Below, one piece after another: positions 1 through 8,553 of a stretch of DNA of 56,557 nucleotides. The DNA lies in the NCBI RefSeq assembly GCF_005877905.1, contig NZ_SWDV01000047.1, forward strand, positions 1-56,557. The letters run 5' to 3'. Every line of letters begins with the position of its first letter. The stretch's first letter is position 1. The translations under genes were made by a program, and so were the position numbers. The notes under the pieces were generated by a model that did not search any database, had not been told where the DNA came from, and saw nothing but the letters and a program-made list of their open reading frames with translations. The DNA comes from Pseudomonas nicosulfuronedens (lineage in GTDB: Bacteria; Pseudomonadota; Gammaproteobacteria; Pseudomonadales; Pseudomonadaceae).

Positions 1-756
1 ACCGCCGGCGCCAACATGGACATCAGCGTCGCCAAGCGCTTCACCACCGCCGTCGGCGAAGGCATCAGCCTGTTCGCCAGGAAACTGGGCATGAAGCTCT
101 TCGCCAACCAGGGCCCGGTGACGATCCAGGCGCAGAACGACGGCCTGGCAATGCTCGCTCGTCACGGGCTGGACATCGTCAGCACCGAAGACGAAATCCG
201 CATCACCGCCAAACGCAAGATCACCCTCAATGCCGGCGGTACCTGCATCACCCTCGACCCGTACAGCATCGAACTGGGGACCCAGGGCGACTTCACCATC
301 AAGGCCTCGCACTTCGACATGCGCGGGCCGGCGCGCATGCTCGCCACCCACCCGGACTACCCCAAGCTTGAGTCCACCCAGCGCATCAAGGTCCGCATCT
401 CACGCGCCCCCACCGCCCCGCAATCGACCTGGGCGGGCATGCCTTACACCTTGTATGCCGACGGAGCCCCCCTGGAGAGCGGTGTACTGGACAAGACCGG
501 CTTCCTCGCCTTCGACCATCAGGTCATCACCGGGCAGTACCGCCTGGAGCTGGCCAACGGCGTCAGTTACCGGATTCCAGTGCCCGAGGAGTACAGCAAC
601 CCGGAGCAGGGGCATCTGGCCAGTCGCGGCCTGCAAAATCACTCGTCTCAGCCAGCTTATCCCGAGGCAGGGCCAGCTTCGCTGCACACCGACCATCGAA
701 ATGACTATGCCGCGCTACTGAAGGACATCGCCAAACGAGCAGGAGAGCAATCATGA
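1..756 (+). CDS. vgrG: Type VI secretion spike protein VgrG, C-terminal part
   Basis: Only the last 251 codons are present; the frame is open at the window edge, so the start lies upstream. The fragment carries the repetitive beta-prism region of the needle (DUF2345-like, with alternating ITAKRKITL / IELGTQGDFTI strands) up to about residue 110. A separate extension follows from about residue 125 to 195 (TLYADGAPLESGVLDKTGFL) and looks like a transthyretin-type domain. In known systems such extensions on VgrG bind a phospholipase cargo. The stop overlaps the start of the phospholipase gene (ATGA), as expected for a spike and its dedicated effector. By gene order it matches vgrG5 beside pldB in P. 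aeruginosa; that assignment is from recalled knowledge. Confidence 0.9.
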   Translation, partial: TAGANMDISVAKRFTTAVGEGISLFARKLGMKLFANQGPVTIQAQNDGLAMLARHGLDIVSTEDEIRITAKRKITLNAGGTCITLDPYSIELGTQGDFTIKASHFDMRGPARMLATHPDYPKLESTQRIKVRISRAPTAPQSTWAGMPYTLYADGAPLESGVLDKTGFLAFDHQVITGQYRLELANGVSYRIPVPEEYSNPEQGHLASRGLQNHSSQPAYPEAGPASLHTDHRNDYAALLKDIAKRAGEQS

Positions 757-2660
757 TCCGGCGCGAAATCGTTACCCCACTGTCACTGCAGCACACCCAA
801 GAGGTGATGTGCATCTCGCCCTGGTTTGTATGCAACACCGAATACATCCCGCGCCTGGCGACCTACAAACCGCTGATCAATGGCGAGGAAGCCTTCCGCG
901 AGGTGCATGAAGCCATCGAAAAGGCGACGAAGACGGTGGATATCATCTGCTGGGGCTTCCAGCCGTCGATGTACTTCATTCGCGATGGCAAGTCTCCGAG
1001 CATCGGCGAGTTGCTGATGGCCAAGGCGCAGGACAAGGACAACCCGGTGCGTGTGCGAATCCTGGGATGGGAACTGCCCTCCAACTCCACCGGATATGTG
1101 GGCGAAGCCAACCTACCGGGCAAATTCCCGTATCTGTGGAACCGCGCAGGGCAGACCGCCACGAATGAACAATACGCCTATGATCGTCAGTGGTTCGTCG
1201 ACTGTTCCGCAGCAGATGGTCGAGGAGTGAACTGGCCCAGGAATCGTCCCGTGTTCGTCAGTCGAGGCTTCGGCGCCATACAGCGAGCCGAAATCGCTTA
1301 CCAGGCTGCGCTGCATAGCCTCGACCCGGACCTGAGTGCCGAGACGATCAGCCTCCTCGCGGCTTTGGTTACCCATCACCAGAAGACAGTGATCGTCGAC
1401 TTTGAACTCCCCGAGCGCGCAGTGGGCTTCGTCATGGGCCATAACATGCTCGATGAATACTGGGACACCGACGCGCACTCTGCCTGGGGTCGTACGCCTT
1501 CCGACAAGCCCGCACCCAATCGCGGCCCTCGTGGTCGTCTGCCACGCCAGGATATTTCCAGCCGCGTCACCGGGCCGATACTGCGCGACCTGCACCACAA
1601 CTTTGCTGAGGCCTGGCGGCGTGAAACAGACGAGGACCTTTTCGCCCAGCGCCAGGCGGCAACCGTCGCCAAACAACTGGCCCCCTGTAAAGAAGACCCG
1701 CTACTGATGGCTCAACTCCTGCGTACCCAGGCCCAGGAAGGCCGGCGCGATATCGAGCAGGTTTATCTGCAAGCCATCAATAACGCCACCCAGTTCATCT
1801 ACATCGAAAACCAGTACTTCCGCTGGCCGCCTCTGGCCGATGCCATCCTCGAGGCCGCCAAGGTGCAGACCAACAACGGCCGCGAGCCCGGCGAGCACGG
1901 TGCGCTGCATCTGTTCGTGATCACCAATGACACCAACGATGGCATGGGGTCGGGCACCGTCAACACCCAACGCATGCTCGAGCGCTTGGGGCGCGAGGAA
2001 ACCATTCCGGAGGTCACCAAGTTGCGCCGCGTCAAACAGGCCGAGGAGCGTGCCGCCGAATTGGAGCCAGCCTGGCACAACCGGCTCGAGCAGAAAGCCC
2101 TGGAGGCCGTCACCTCCCTGTCCGACGCACTTGGTGGCACCGCCTTGGGCGACAAAGCCAGGAGCGCACAGGAACAGGCCGAAGAAGCCGCACGGCAACG
2201 CGCAGCCGATCTCAAGGCGGAAATCGAACAGATCGAAAAGAACCCCGTCAACCGCCCACCGGAGCGCCCCGGCCTGAAAGTTCACGTCTGCTCGCTGGTG
2301 TCCGAGGACTCGCCCGCCGACGCCTGGGTGCCGGTGTACATCCACTCCAAGCTGATGATCGTCGACGACGTCTTCACCACCCACGGCTCGGCCAATATCA
2401 ACACCCGCAGCATGCAGGTGGACAGCGAAATGAATATCGCCCACGAAAGGGCCGAGATCACCCAGGCCATGCGCCGACGGCTGTGGAATCTACATACCGC
2501 AGGGAAGGGCGCGCAGGATGATCCGAAGAAGGCGTTCCAAGAATGGGAGAGGATCATCAAAAACAATAAGGACTTTAAAAGCGATCAGAGGAATGGTGTG
2601 CCCGATGCCCCTATCGTCGAGTTCTATTACGACCAAGCCATCCTCAAGGACCTGGATTGA
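753..2660 (+). CDS. pldB: T6SS phospholipase D effector, Tle5b/PldB type
   Basis: This 635-residue protein has two HxKxxxxD motifs typical of the phospholipase D superfamily: HQKTVIVD with H209, K211 and D216, and HSKLMIVD with H531, K533 and D538. The second is followed by the SANINTRS segment that normally closes the active site. A basic/acidic, coiled-coil-prone insertion lies at about residues 425-510. No signal peptide is visible, consistent with export by the VgrG needle. Tle5 enzymes hydrolyse phosphatidylethanolamine in rival cells. It overlaps vgrG by 4 bases and is followed by three immunity-type lipoprotein genes. A GGAG Shine-Dalgarno precedes the ATG. The catalytic residues look intact. 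Confidence 0.93.
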   Translation: MIRREIVTPLSLQHTQEVMCISPWFVCNTEYIPRLATYKPLINGEEAFREVHEAIEKATKTVDIICWGFQPSMYFIRDGKSPSIGELLMAKAQDKDNPVRVRILGWELPSNSTGYVGEANLPGKFPYLWNRAGQTATNEQYAYDRQWFVDCSAADGRGVNWPRNRPVFVSRGFGAIQRAEIAYQAALHSLDPDLSAETISLLAALVTHHQKTVIVDFELPERAVGFVMGHNMLDEYWDTDAHSAWGRTPSDKPAPNRGPRGRLPRQDISSRVTGPILRDLHHNFAEAWRRETDEDLFAQRQAATVAKQLAPCKEDPLLMAQLLRTQAQEGRRDIEQVYLQAINNATQFIYIENQYFRWPPLADAILEAAKVQTNNGREPGEHGALHLFVITNDTNDGMGSGTVNTQRMLERLGREETIPEVTKLRRVKQAEERAAELEPAWHNRLEQKALEAVTSLSDALGGTALGDKARSAQEQAEEAARQRAADLKAEIEQIEKNPVNRPPERPGLKVHVCSLVSEDSPADAWVPVYIHSKLMIVDDVFTTHGSANINTRSMQVDSEMNIAHERAEITQAMRRRLWNLHTAGKGAQDDPKKAFQEWERIIKNNKDFKSDQRNGVPDAPIVEFYYDQAILKDLD

Positions 2661-3958
2661 TGCGTTGTCTACTGCTCCTCGCCAGCCTGCTGCTCCTCGC
2701 CGGCTGTGATGCCGGCAGCGCCGTCACTCCTCCGGAAAAGGAAATCACCGTGGACCCACTACCTCAGATTCGCGCCAACCTGGCTTTCACCTGCAAACAC
2801 GAAGAGTTCCCCACGCCGACGGCGGACAGCGACCTGCTGTTCCACTATGCCCGCTGGTTGCAGAAGAACAACCAGCTTAAGGAGGACCTGACTGTGGATG
2901 TGCAGATCGAGCGGCTCTACCGCATTGCCGCCGAACACGGCCACGCCAAGGCCAATATCAACCTGCAGAACGGCTCCATGCAGGGCAAGTTCCGCGTGCG
3001 CAGCGCCGAGCACCTGCGCCTGACTGAAGAGTTGATCAAGGCCAAGGTCGCCACGGGTTACACCATCATCGCCATCTCACTGCAACAGGGGGCGCTGGGG
3101 CTGAAGGCAGACAAGGACATGGCCTTGCGGTACTACCGCAAGGCAGCCGATATGGGCAGTCCCGAGGGACAAGCTTATGTAGCTGACAAGTTGGCACCCA
3201 CCGATAGGGCCCCAGATATTGCCCGACAGATGCGCCGCTGTGCCGCCGAGCAAGGCAACGGATCGGCCGCGAGCGACTTGGGAGTAAATCTTAAAAACAA
3301 TAAAAGATTTCAGGAGGCTCTAGAGGCATTCCAACTCGGAGTGGCGGCGGGCGACGAAGGCTCGGCTTCCTTTCTGAATAGTGGATTTCGTAATCCCCTG
3401 CCTACCGACAGACTGAATTACCTCGGTCAACAGGAAGACCTCGAACGCGCCGACCGCTACGAAAAAATCTGGAGCATCCTCGCGGATTATTCCTACGCCT
3501 CTCCCAAAGTCCCCGAAATCAACGACATTCTCCCGCTGCCCCCGGCCAAGTTGCCGCCGTGGGACGGCAAACTGAAATGGCTGGAAGAACGCAAGGCCAA
3601 TATCCCACCGCCCAAACCCAGCGAAGCGCTGATCCAGCAAATGGCCAAGGACAAACACCTCGACCCGGCCACCGGCCGCCCCACGCCCGAGTCGCCCCAC
3701 TTCGTCCACCTCCCTTCATACCCCGTCCCGCCCATCTGCGTCAGCGGTGAAGCCTGCCCGCGCGACGGCTACTGGCAGGCCATGGACGTGTCCTTCTCTT
3801 GGATCACCGTCAAAGGCAAATCCCTTCAACGCTTCCAGCACGGCGACACCCTGCCGACGCTGGTGCTGGAGCGACGCGAAACCCGCCTGTGGCCGCTGCC
3901 GGACAAGGTCACCGTCGGCCCGAAACACGTCAGATGGATACTGCTCGGTGATGCCTAG
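2660..3958 (+). CDS. Sel1-repeat lipoprotein, Tle5 immunity protein copy 1
   Basis: This is a 432-residue lipoprotein. The hydrophobic leader MRCLLLLASLLLLAGCD ends in the lipobox LAGC with Asp at +2. Sel1-like helical repeats follow, for example ALRYYRKAADMGSPEG near residue 155. The C-terminal third is proline-rich and shared almost unchanged with copy 3. The ATG at 2660 overlaps the effector stop by one base; a TTG three bases earlier is an alternative. Periplasmic Sel1 proteins encoded directly after PldB are its known immunity proteins in P. aeruginosa. The segment at about 3285-3420 is AT-richer than its surroundings and is the most divergent part between copies, so it may set binding specificity (inference). 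Confidence 0.85.
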   Translation: MRCLLLLASLLLLAGCDAGSAVTPPEKEITVDPLPQIRANLAFTCKHEEFPTPTADSDLLFHYARWLQKNNQLKEDLTVDVQIERLYRIAAEHGHAKANINLQNGSMQGKFRVRSAEHLRLTEELIKAKVATGYTIIAISLQQGALGLKADKDMALRYYRKAADMGSPEGQAYVADKLAPTDRAPDIARQMRRCAAEQGNGSAASDLGVNLKNNKRFQEALEAFQLGVAAGDEGSASFLNSGFRNPLPTDRLNYLGQQEDLERADRYEKIWSILADYSYASPKVPEINDILPLPPAKLPPWDGKLKWLEERKANIPPPKPSEALIQQMAKDKHLDPATGRPTPESPHFVHLPSYPVPPICVSGEACPRDGYWQAMDVSFSWITVKGKSLQRFQHGDTLPTLVLERRETRLWPLPDKVTVGPKHVRWILLGDA

Positions 3959-5210
3959 GTACTGGATGCTGACTGGCTGGGTACTGCTGCTGTCCGCCTG
4001 CGACAGCGGCAGTGCATTGCCACTCCCCAAAGCGACCGTTGCGGTGGACCCGCTCCCCCAGATTCGCGCCAACCTGGCCTTCACCTGCAAACACGAAGAA
4101 TTTCCCAAGCCCACGGCGGACACCGACACTTTGTTCCACTACGCCCGCTGGCTGGAAAAGAACAACCAGCTCAAGCGGGACCCAACGGTATATGCCGAGA
4201 TCGAGCGGCTGTACCGCGTCGCCGCCGAAAACGGCCATGCCAAGGCCAATATCAACCTGCAGAACGGCAGCATGCGCGGTGACCACTACCACCTCACGGG
4301 CGAGGAACATCTGCGATTCAGTCAGCAACTGATAAAAGCCGGTGTAGCCACTGGTTATTACTTCGTGGCTATTTTCCTGAATCAGGGTGCCGCCGGTTTG
4401 CGGGAAGATCAGGAAATGGCCCTGCGCTACTACCGCAAGGCCGCCGATGAAGGCAGCGCCAATGCCCAGGCCTATGTGGCCGACAAGTTGGCGCCAAGCG
4501 ATAGAGCCCCGGATATTGCCCGACAAATGCGCCGTTGTGCGGCCGAACAGGGGCAAGGCAATGCCGCCTCCGATCTTGGCTTCGATTTGAAGAATGAACA
4601 GCAGTATCAGAAAGCACTTGAGGCGTTCCAGCTTGGAGTTGTAGCCGGTAATGAAACTTCAGCCTATGCATTGGAACTAAGCTTCCGAAATTCAAGCACA
4701 TCCCTACGCCAGCCCAAAGATCTTGAGCGCGCCGATCGGTATAAAACTATCTGGCGCATCCTCGCGCGATACTCCTACGCCTCCCCCAAAGTCCCCGAGA
4801 TCAACGATATCGTCCCGCTGCCGCCAGCCAAGCTGCCGCCGTGGGACGGCAAGCTGCAATGGGTGGAAGAGCGCAAGGCCAATGTCCCGCCGCCCAAACC
4901 CAGCGAAGCGCTGATCGAACAACTGGCCAAGGCCAAGCAACTCAACCCCGCCACCGGGCGCCCCCTGCCTGAGTCGCCGAACTTCATGCGCCAGGCCTCC
5001 GACCTCACCTGCGAAAGCGATCAGGCTTGTCCGCTGGCGGGTTACTGGGTGGCGCAGAGTTACTGGAGCCAGGAAGTCCGCTACTTCAAACAGGGCGATA
5101 TCCTGCCTCGCTGCTGGGGCAAGGACTTCGTACCGCGCATCTGGCCACTGCCGGACAAGATGGTGGACCGCGAATGGATCATCAAATGGGGCTATATCGG
5201 TGAGGCCTAG
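3951..5210 (+). CDS. Sel1-repeat lipoprotein, Tle5 immunity protein copy 2
   Basis: This 419-residue paralogue starts with MPRYWMLTGWVLLLSACDSGSA (lipobox LSAC, Asp at +2). The ATG at 3951 lies inside the end of copy 1, an 8-base overlap that indicates translational coupling; ATG 3966 would also give a usable leader. The first half is nearly identical to copy 3 (for example KNNQLKRDPTVYAEIERLYR). The C-terminus differs from both other copies after about residue 345, ending KWGYIGEA. The central block around 4590-4735 is divergent. Three tandem immunity paralogues could protect against several Tle5 variants, or raise dosage (inference). Confidence 0.83.
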   Translation: MPRYWMLTGWVLLLSACDSGSALPLPKATVAVDPLPQIRANLAFTCKHEEFPKPTADTDTLFHYARWLEKNNQLKRDPTVYAEIERLYRVAAENGHAKANINLQNGSMRGDHYHLTGEEHLRFSQQLIKAGVATGYYFVAIFLNQGAAGLREDQEMALRYYRKAADEGSANAQAYVADKLAPSDRAPDIARQMRRCAAEQGQGNAASDLGFDLKNEQQYQKALEAFQLGVVAGNETSAYALELSFRNSSTSLRQPKDLERADRYKTIWRILARYSYASPKVPEINDIVPLPPAKLPPWDGKLQWVEERKANVPPPKPSEALIEQLAKAKQLNPATGRPLPESPNFMRQASDLTCESDQACPLAGYWVAQSYWSQEVRYFKQGDILPRCWGKDFVPRIWPLPDKMVDREWIIKWGYIGEA

Positions 5211-6552
5211 GTCCTCTCTGTTCGCGTGGCTGACCGTGGTCCTGCTGGGGTTGTTACTGCTGGGATGCAGCAACAGCCCCCAGCGCGTCGCACTACTGCC
5301 TTTGGACCGACTCGCTCAGATCCGTGCCGATTTGGCCTTCACCTGCCGCCATGAACGCTACCCCGAGCCCACGGCGGACACCGACACCCTGTTCCACTAC
5401 GCCCGCTGGCTGGAAAAGAACAACCAGCTCAAGCGGGACCCGACGGTATATGCCGAGATCGAGCGGCTATACCGCGTCGCCGCCGAAAACGGTCACGCCA
5501 AGGCCAATATCAACCTGCAGAACGGCAGCATGCGCGGTGACCACTACCACCTCTCGGGCGAGGAGCATCTGCGATTCAGTCAGCAACTGATAAAAGCCGG
5601 TGTAGCCACTGGTTATTACTTCGTGGCTATTTTCCTGAATCAAGGCGCCGCTGGTTTGCGGCAAGACCAGGAAATGGCCCTGCGGTACTACCGCAAGGCG
5701 GCCGATGAAGGGAGCGCCAACGCCCAGGCCTATGTGGCTGAGAAGTTGGCGCCAAGCGATAGAGCCCCGGATGTTGCCCGCCAGATGCGTCGTTGTGCCG
5801 CCGAACAGGGCAATGGGCCTGCTGCTAGCGACCTCGGAGTAGATCTTAAAAATGAAAAAAGATTTGAGGAGGCTGTAGAGGCTTTCCAACTTGGAGTGGC
5901 AGCAGGAGATGAAACTTCCGCAGGTTGGTTGGGTGACGCTTTTCGTAATCCACCGCCTACCGACACTTTGAATTACCTTGGGTTAAAGGAAGACGCCGAA
6001 CGCGCCGACCGCTACGAAAAAATCTGGAGCATCCTGGCCGACTACTCCTACGCTTCGCCTAAAGTCCCCGAGATCAACGACATAGTGCCGCTGCCGCCGG
6101 CCAAGCTGCCGCCGTGGGACGGCAAGCTGCAATGGGTGGAAGAGCGCAAGGCGAATGTCCCGCCGCCCAAACCCAGCGAAGCGCTGATCCAGCAACTGGC
6201 CAAGGACAAACACCTCGACTCGGCCACCGGCCGCCCCACGCGCGAGTCGCCCCACTTCGTCCACCTCCCTTCATACCCCGTCCCGCCCATCTGCGTCAGC
6301 GGCGAAGCCTGCCCGCGCGACGGCTACTGGCAGGCGATGGACGTGTCCTTCTCCTGGATCACCGTCAAAGGCCAACCCCTTCAGCGCTTCCAGCAAGGCG
6401 ACACCCTGCCGACGCTGGTGCTGGAGCGACGCGAAACCCGCCTGTGGCCGCTGCCGGACAAGATCACCGTTGGCCCCAAGCACCTCAGGTGGGACAATAC
6501 GCGGCGTTACCTGGCTGCTGGATGGTGGGGTACTGCTGCTATCCATCTGTAA
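5200..6552 (+). CDS. Sel1-repeat lipoprotein, Tle5 immunity protein copy 3 (mosaic)
   Basis: This 450-residue paralogue starts at GTG 5200, overlapping copy 2 by 11 bases, with leader MRPRSSLFAWLTVVLLGLLLLGC (lipobox LLGC, Ser at +2). From about 5370 to 5800 it nearly repeats copy 2; from about 5990 to 6470 it nearly repeats copy 1. That is a recombination mosaic. The C-terminus departs from copy 1 after PKHLRW and runs 19 residues further to IHL. The extra tail is read in a different frame through DNA that resembles the leader of a further copy, so the original stop appears lost and the tail is probably not functional sequence. Confidence 0.8.
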   Translation: MRPRSSLFAWLTVVLLGLLLLGCSNSPQRVALLPLDRLAQIRADLAFTCRHERYPEPTADTDTLFHYARWLEKNNQLKRDPTVYAEIERLYRVAAENGHAKANINLQNGSMRGDHYHLSGEEHLRFSQQLIKAGVATGYYFVAIFLNQGAAGLRQDQEMALRYYRKAADEGSANAQAYVAEKLAPSDRAPDVARQMRRCAAEQGNGPAASDLGVDLKNEKRFEEAVEAFQLGVAAGDETSAGWLGDAFRNPPPTDTLNYLGLKEDAERADRYEKIWSILADYSYASPKVPEINDIVPLPPAKLPPWDGKLQWVEERKANVPPPKPSEALIQQLAKDKHLDSATGRPTRESPHFVHLPSYPVPPICVSGEACPRDGYWQAMDVSFSWITVKGQPLQRFQQGDTLPTLVLERRETRLWPLPDKITVGPKHLRWDNTRRYLAAGWWGTAAIHL

Positions 6553-6571
6553 CAGTGGCACTGGGTCCGCG
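6506..6571 (+). pseudogene. Remnant of a fourth immunity-gene leader
   Basis: Read in the frame starting at 6506, this DNA gives VTWLLDGGVLLLSICNSGTG. That closely resembles the leader of copy 2 (LTGWVLLLSACDSGSA), including the Cys of the lipobox, the following polar residue and the SG pair. No start codon is seen in the expected place, and no Sel1 coding sequence follows before the SulP gene. It lies exactly where the next gene would begin at the end of copy 3. I interpret it as the stub left after deletion of a fourth tandem copy. Confidence 0.6.
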
Positions 6572-6647
6572 GGAACCACGGGTGGCCGGGCAGGGCGGTT
6601 TTCCGTACCATTGCCGCCCCTTCGAAGTCCCCGTTCCGAGTAGAAAA

Positions 6648-8093
6648 ATGAAACCCGCCCGCTTGCGTGCCGATGTCCTGGCCGGACTCACCACGTCCTT
6701 CGCGCTGGTGCCCGAGTGCATCGCCTTTGCCCTGGTCGCCCACCTCAATCCGCTGATGGGCCTCTATGGCGCCTTCATCCTCTGCACCCTGACCGCGCTG
6801 TTCGGCGGCCGTCCCGGCATGGTGTCCGGTGCTGCCGGCTCGATGGCGGTGGTGATCGTTGCGCTGGTGGTGCAGCACGGTGTGCAGTACCTGTTGGCCA
6901 CGGTGCTGCTGGGCGGGGTGGTGATGATGCTGTTCGGCCTGTTGCGCCTCGGCAAGCTGGTGCGGATGGTGCCGCACCCGGTGATGCTGGGTTTCGTCAA
7001 CGGCCTGGCCATCGTCATCGCCATGGCTCAGCTCGAACACTTCAAGGACGGCGAGCACTGGCTCAGTGGCAACCCGCTGTACGTGATGGTGGGATTGGTG
7101 GCGCTGACCATGGCGGTGGTCTACGGGCTGCCGAAGCTGACCCGTGCGGTGCCGCCGGCGCTAGTGGCGATCCTCGGCGTCGGCCTCGCGGTGTACCTGC
7201 TCGGCCTGCCGACGCGCACCCTGGGCGATATGGCGCATATCGCCGGCGGCTTGCCGCCGTTCGCGCTGCCGGACATTCCCTGGAACCTGGAAACCCTGCG
7301 GATCATCGCGCCCTACGCCTTCCTCATGGCCATGGTCGGCATCCTGGAAACCCTGCTGACGCTCAACCTCACCGACGAGATCACCGAGACCCGTGGATTC
7401 CCGGACCGCGAGTGCGTGGCGCTGGGTGGTGCCAACATCGTCTCCGGGCTGTTCGGCGGCATGGGCGGCTGCGCGATGATCGGGCAGACGGTGATCAACC
7501 TCAGCTCCGGCGGCCGGGGGCGGCTCTCCGGCGTGGTCGCCGGGGTGATGATCCTGCTCTTTGTGCTGTTCCTCTCGCCGCTGATCGAGCGCATCCCGCT
7601 GGCGGCGCTGGTGGGGGTGATGTTCGTGGTGTCGCAGCAGACCTTCGCCTGGGCTTCGCTGCGGGTGCTGAACAAGGTGCCGCTGAGCGATGTGCTGGTG
7701 ATCATCGCGGTGACCGCCATCACGGTCGCCACCGATCTGGCCACGGCGGTGTTCTGCGGCATCATCCTGGCGGCGCTGGACTTCGCCTGGAAGCATGCTC
7801 GCGAACTGTATGCGGACATCCATGACGAAGCTGACGGCAGCAAGCTGTACCGTGTGCATGGCACGCTGTTCTTCGCTTCCACCACGCCGTTTCTCAATCA
7901 GTTCGACCCGGCGAACGATCCGCTGCAGGTGACCCTGGACTGCGCGCACCTGAGCTTCGTCGACTACTCGGCCATCGCCGCGCTGATGACCCTGCGCGAG
8001 CGCTACAGCAAAGCCGGTAAGCATCTGCGCGTGGTGCATCTGTCCGAGCGTTGCAAGCAGTTGCTCAAGCGGGCGGGGATGCAGCACGCCTGA
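6648..8093 (+). CDS. SulP family anion transporter with STAS domain
   Basis: This 481-residue inner-membrane protein starts MKPARLRADVLAGLTTSFALVPECIAFALVA, the first SulP helices, and continues with about 12 hydrophobic segments to residue 380. A C-terminal STAS domain occupies roughly residues 390-481 (VTLDCAHLSFVDYSAIAALM). SulP proteins carry sulfate, bicarbonate or other anions in or out of the cell; the substrate here cannot be read from sequence. The ATG at 6648 fits the family length; the frame is open further upstream, but that part is out-of-frame immunity DNA. No link to the T6SS genes is implied beyond position. Confidence 0.88.
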   Translation: MKPARLRADVLAGLTTSFALVPECIAFALVAHLNPLMGLYGAFILCTLTALFGGRPGMVSGAAGSMAVVIVALVVQHGVQYLLATVLLGGVVMMLFGLLRLGKLVRMVPHPVMLGFVNGLAIVIAMAQLEHFKDGEHWLSGNPLYVMVGLVALTMAVVYGLPKLTRAVPPALVAILGVGLAVYLLGLPTRTLGDMAHIAGGLPPFALPDIPWNLETLRIIAPYAFLMAMVGILETLLTLNLTDEITETRGFPDRECVALGGANIVSGLFGGMGGCAMIGQTVINLSSGGRGRLSGVVAGVMILLFVLFLSPLIERIPLAALVGVMFVVSQQTFAWASLRVLNKVPLSDVLVIIAVTAITVATDLATAVFCGIILAALDFAWKHARELYADIHDEADGSKLYRVHGTLFFASTTPFLNQFDPANDPLQVTLDCAHLSFVDYSAIAALMTLRERYSKAGKHLRVVHLSERCKQLLKRAGMQHA

Positions 8094-8114
8094 GCCTCGG
8101 CGCCCCCAGCGCAG

Positions 8115-8192
8115 CGTAGGGCGAATAACCTGGATCAGGTGATCCGCCGGCTGTCATCCGGCGGATAACGCTGGCGCGTCATGCGCCCTACG
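8115..8192. repeat. Dispersed intergenic repeat with inner hairpin
   Basis: The element starts CGTAGGGCGAATAACC and ends in the inverted form GCGCCCTACG. It holds a 7-bp stem CCGCCGG / CCGGCGG in its centre. Related ends occur at 19002-19034 and 21976-22013. The adjoining stretch to about 8285 has a fragment of another repeat (ATGGGTATCGCTGCGCTCC) that recurs at 21852-21936. Confidence 0.7.
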
Positions 8193-8232
8193 GAGCTGAC
8201 TCTGGCGCCTTGACCTGTCGGAGCGATGCCCA

Positions 8233-8484
8233 TCATTTCGTAGGCGGCGCTGACCGCATGGGTATCGCTGCGCTCCACCCATCCTGCTGTGCGTTCAGGC
8301 TTTGCCAGACGCCTTCCAGTGAATCGGCGTCCAGCAGCAACTGTCGGGCGGCACAGCGAATGCGCCGGGCCTGTTCTTCGGTTACGTTGCAGGAGCCCAG
8401 TTCGCGCAGCAGTTCGGCGGCAACTTCGTTGTTGAAGGAGCTGGTACGTACGGCGCGCAGGATACGGCTGTCGGCGTGTTGCAT
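8233..8484 (-). CDS. Small hypothetical protein (83 residues)
   Basis: This short frame starts at ATG 8484, with GGGAG about 6 bases upstream. The protein MQHADSRILRAVRTSSFNNE... is mostly helical by composition and has no motif I recognise. It lies just after the terminator of the autotransporter gene. The last 15 or so residues are read through a copy of a dispersed intergenic repeat, so the gene may have been extended or truncated by that repeat. It could be a non-coding frame; the ribosome site and residue composition are the only support. Confidence 0.45.
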   Translation of the reverse strand: MQHADSRILRAVRTSSFNNEVAAELLRELGSCNVTEEQARRIRCAARQLLLDADSLEGVWQSLNAQQDGWSAAIPMRSAPPTK

Positions 8485-8504
8485 GAGGTTCTCCCGGGGA
8501 AACG

Positions 8505-8538
8505 AAAAAGCGGCGCAGCGCCCGGAGGCGCTGCGCCG
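8505..8538 (-). terminator. Rho-independent terminator of the autotransporter gene
   Basis: There are 12-bp perfect arms (CGGCGCAGCGCC and GGCGCTGCGCCG) with a 4-base loop. On the minus strand the stem is followed by CTTTTTCG. It lies 15 bases after the autotransporter stop codon. Confidence 0.85.
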
Positions 8539-8553
8539 GTCGATGCCTGAGGC

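Noticed and set aside
6114..6647. Upstream extension of the SulP gene
   Set aside because: The open frame upstream is an out-of-frame reading of the third immunity gene; the family N-terminus begins at 6648.
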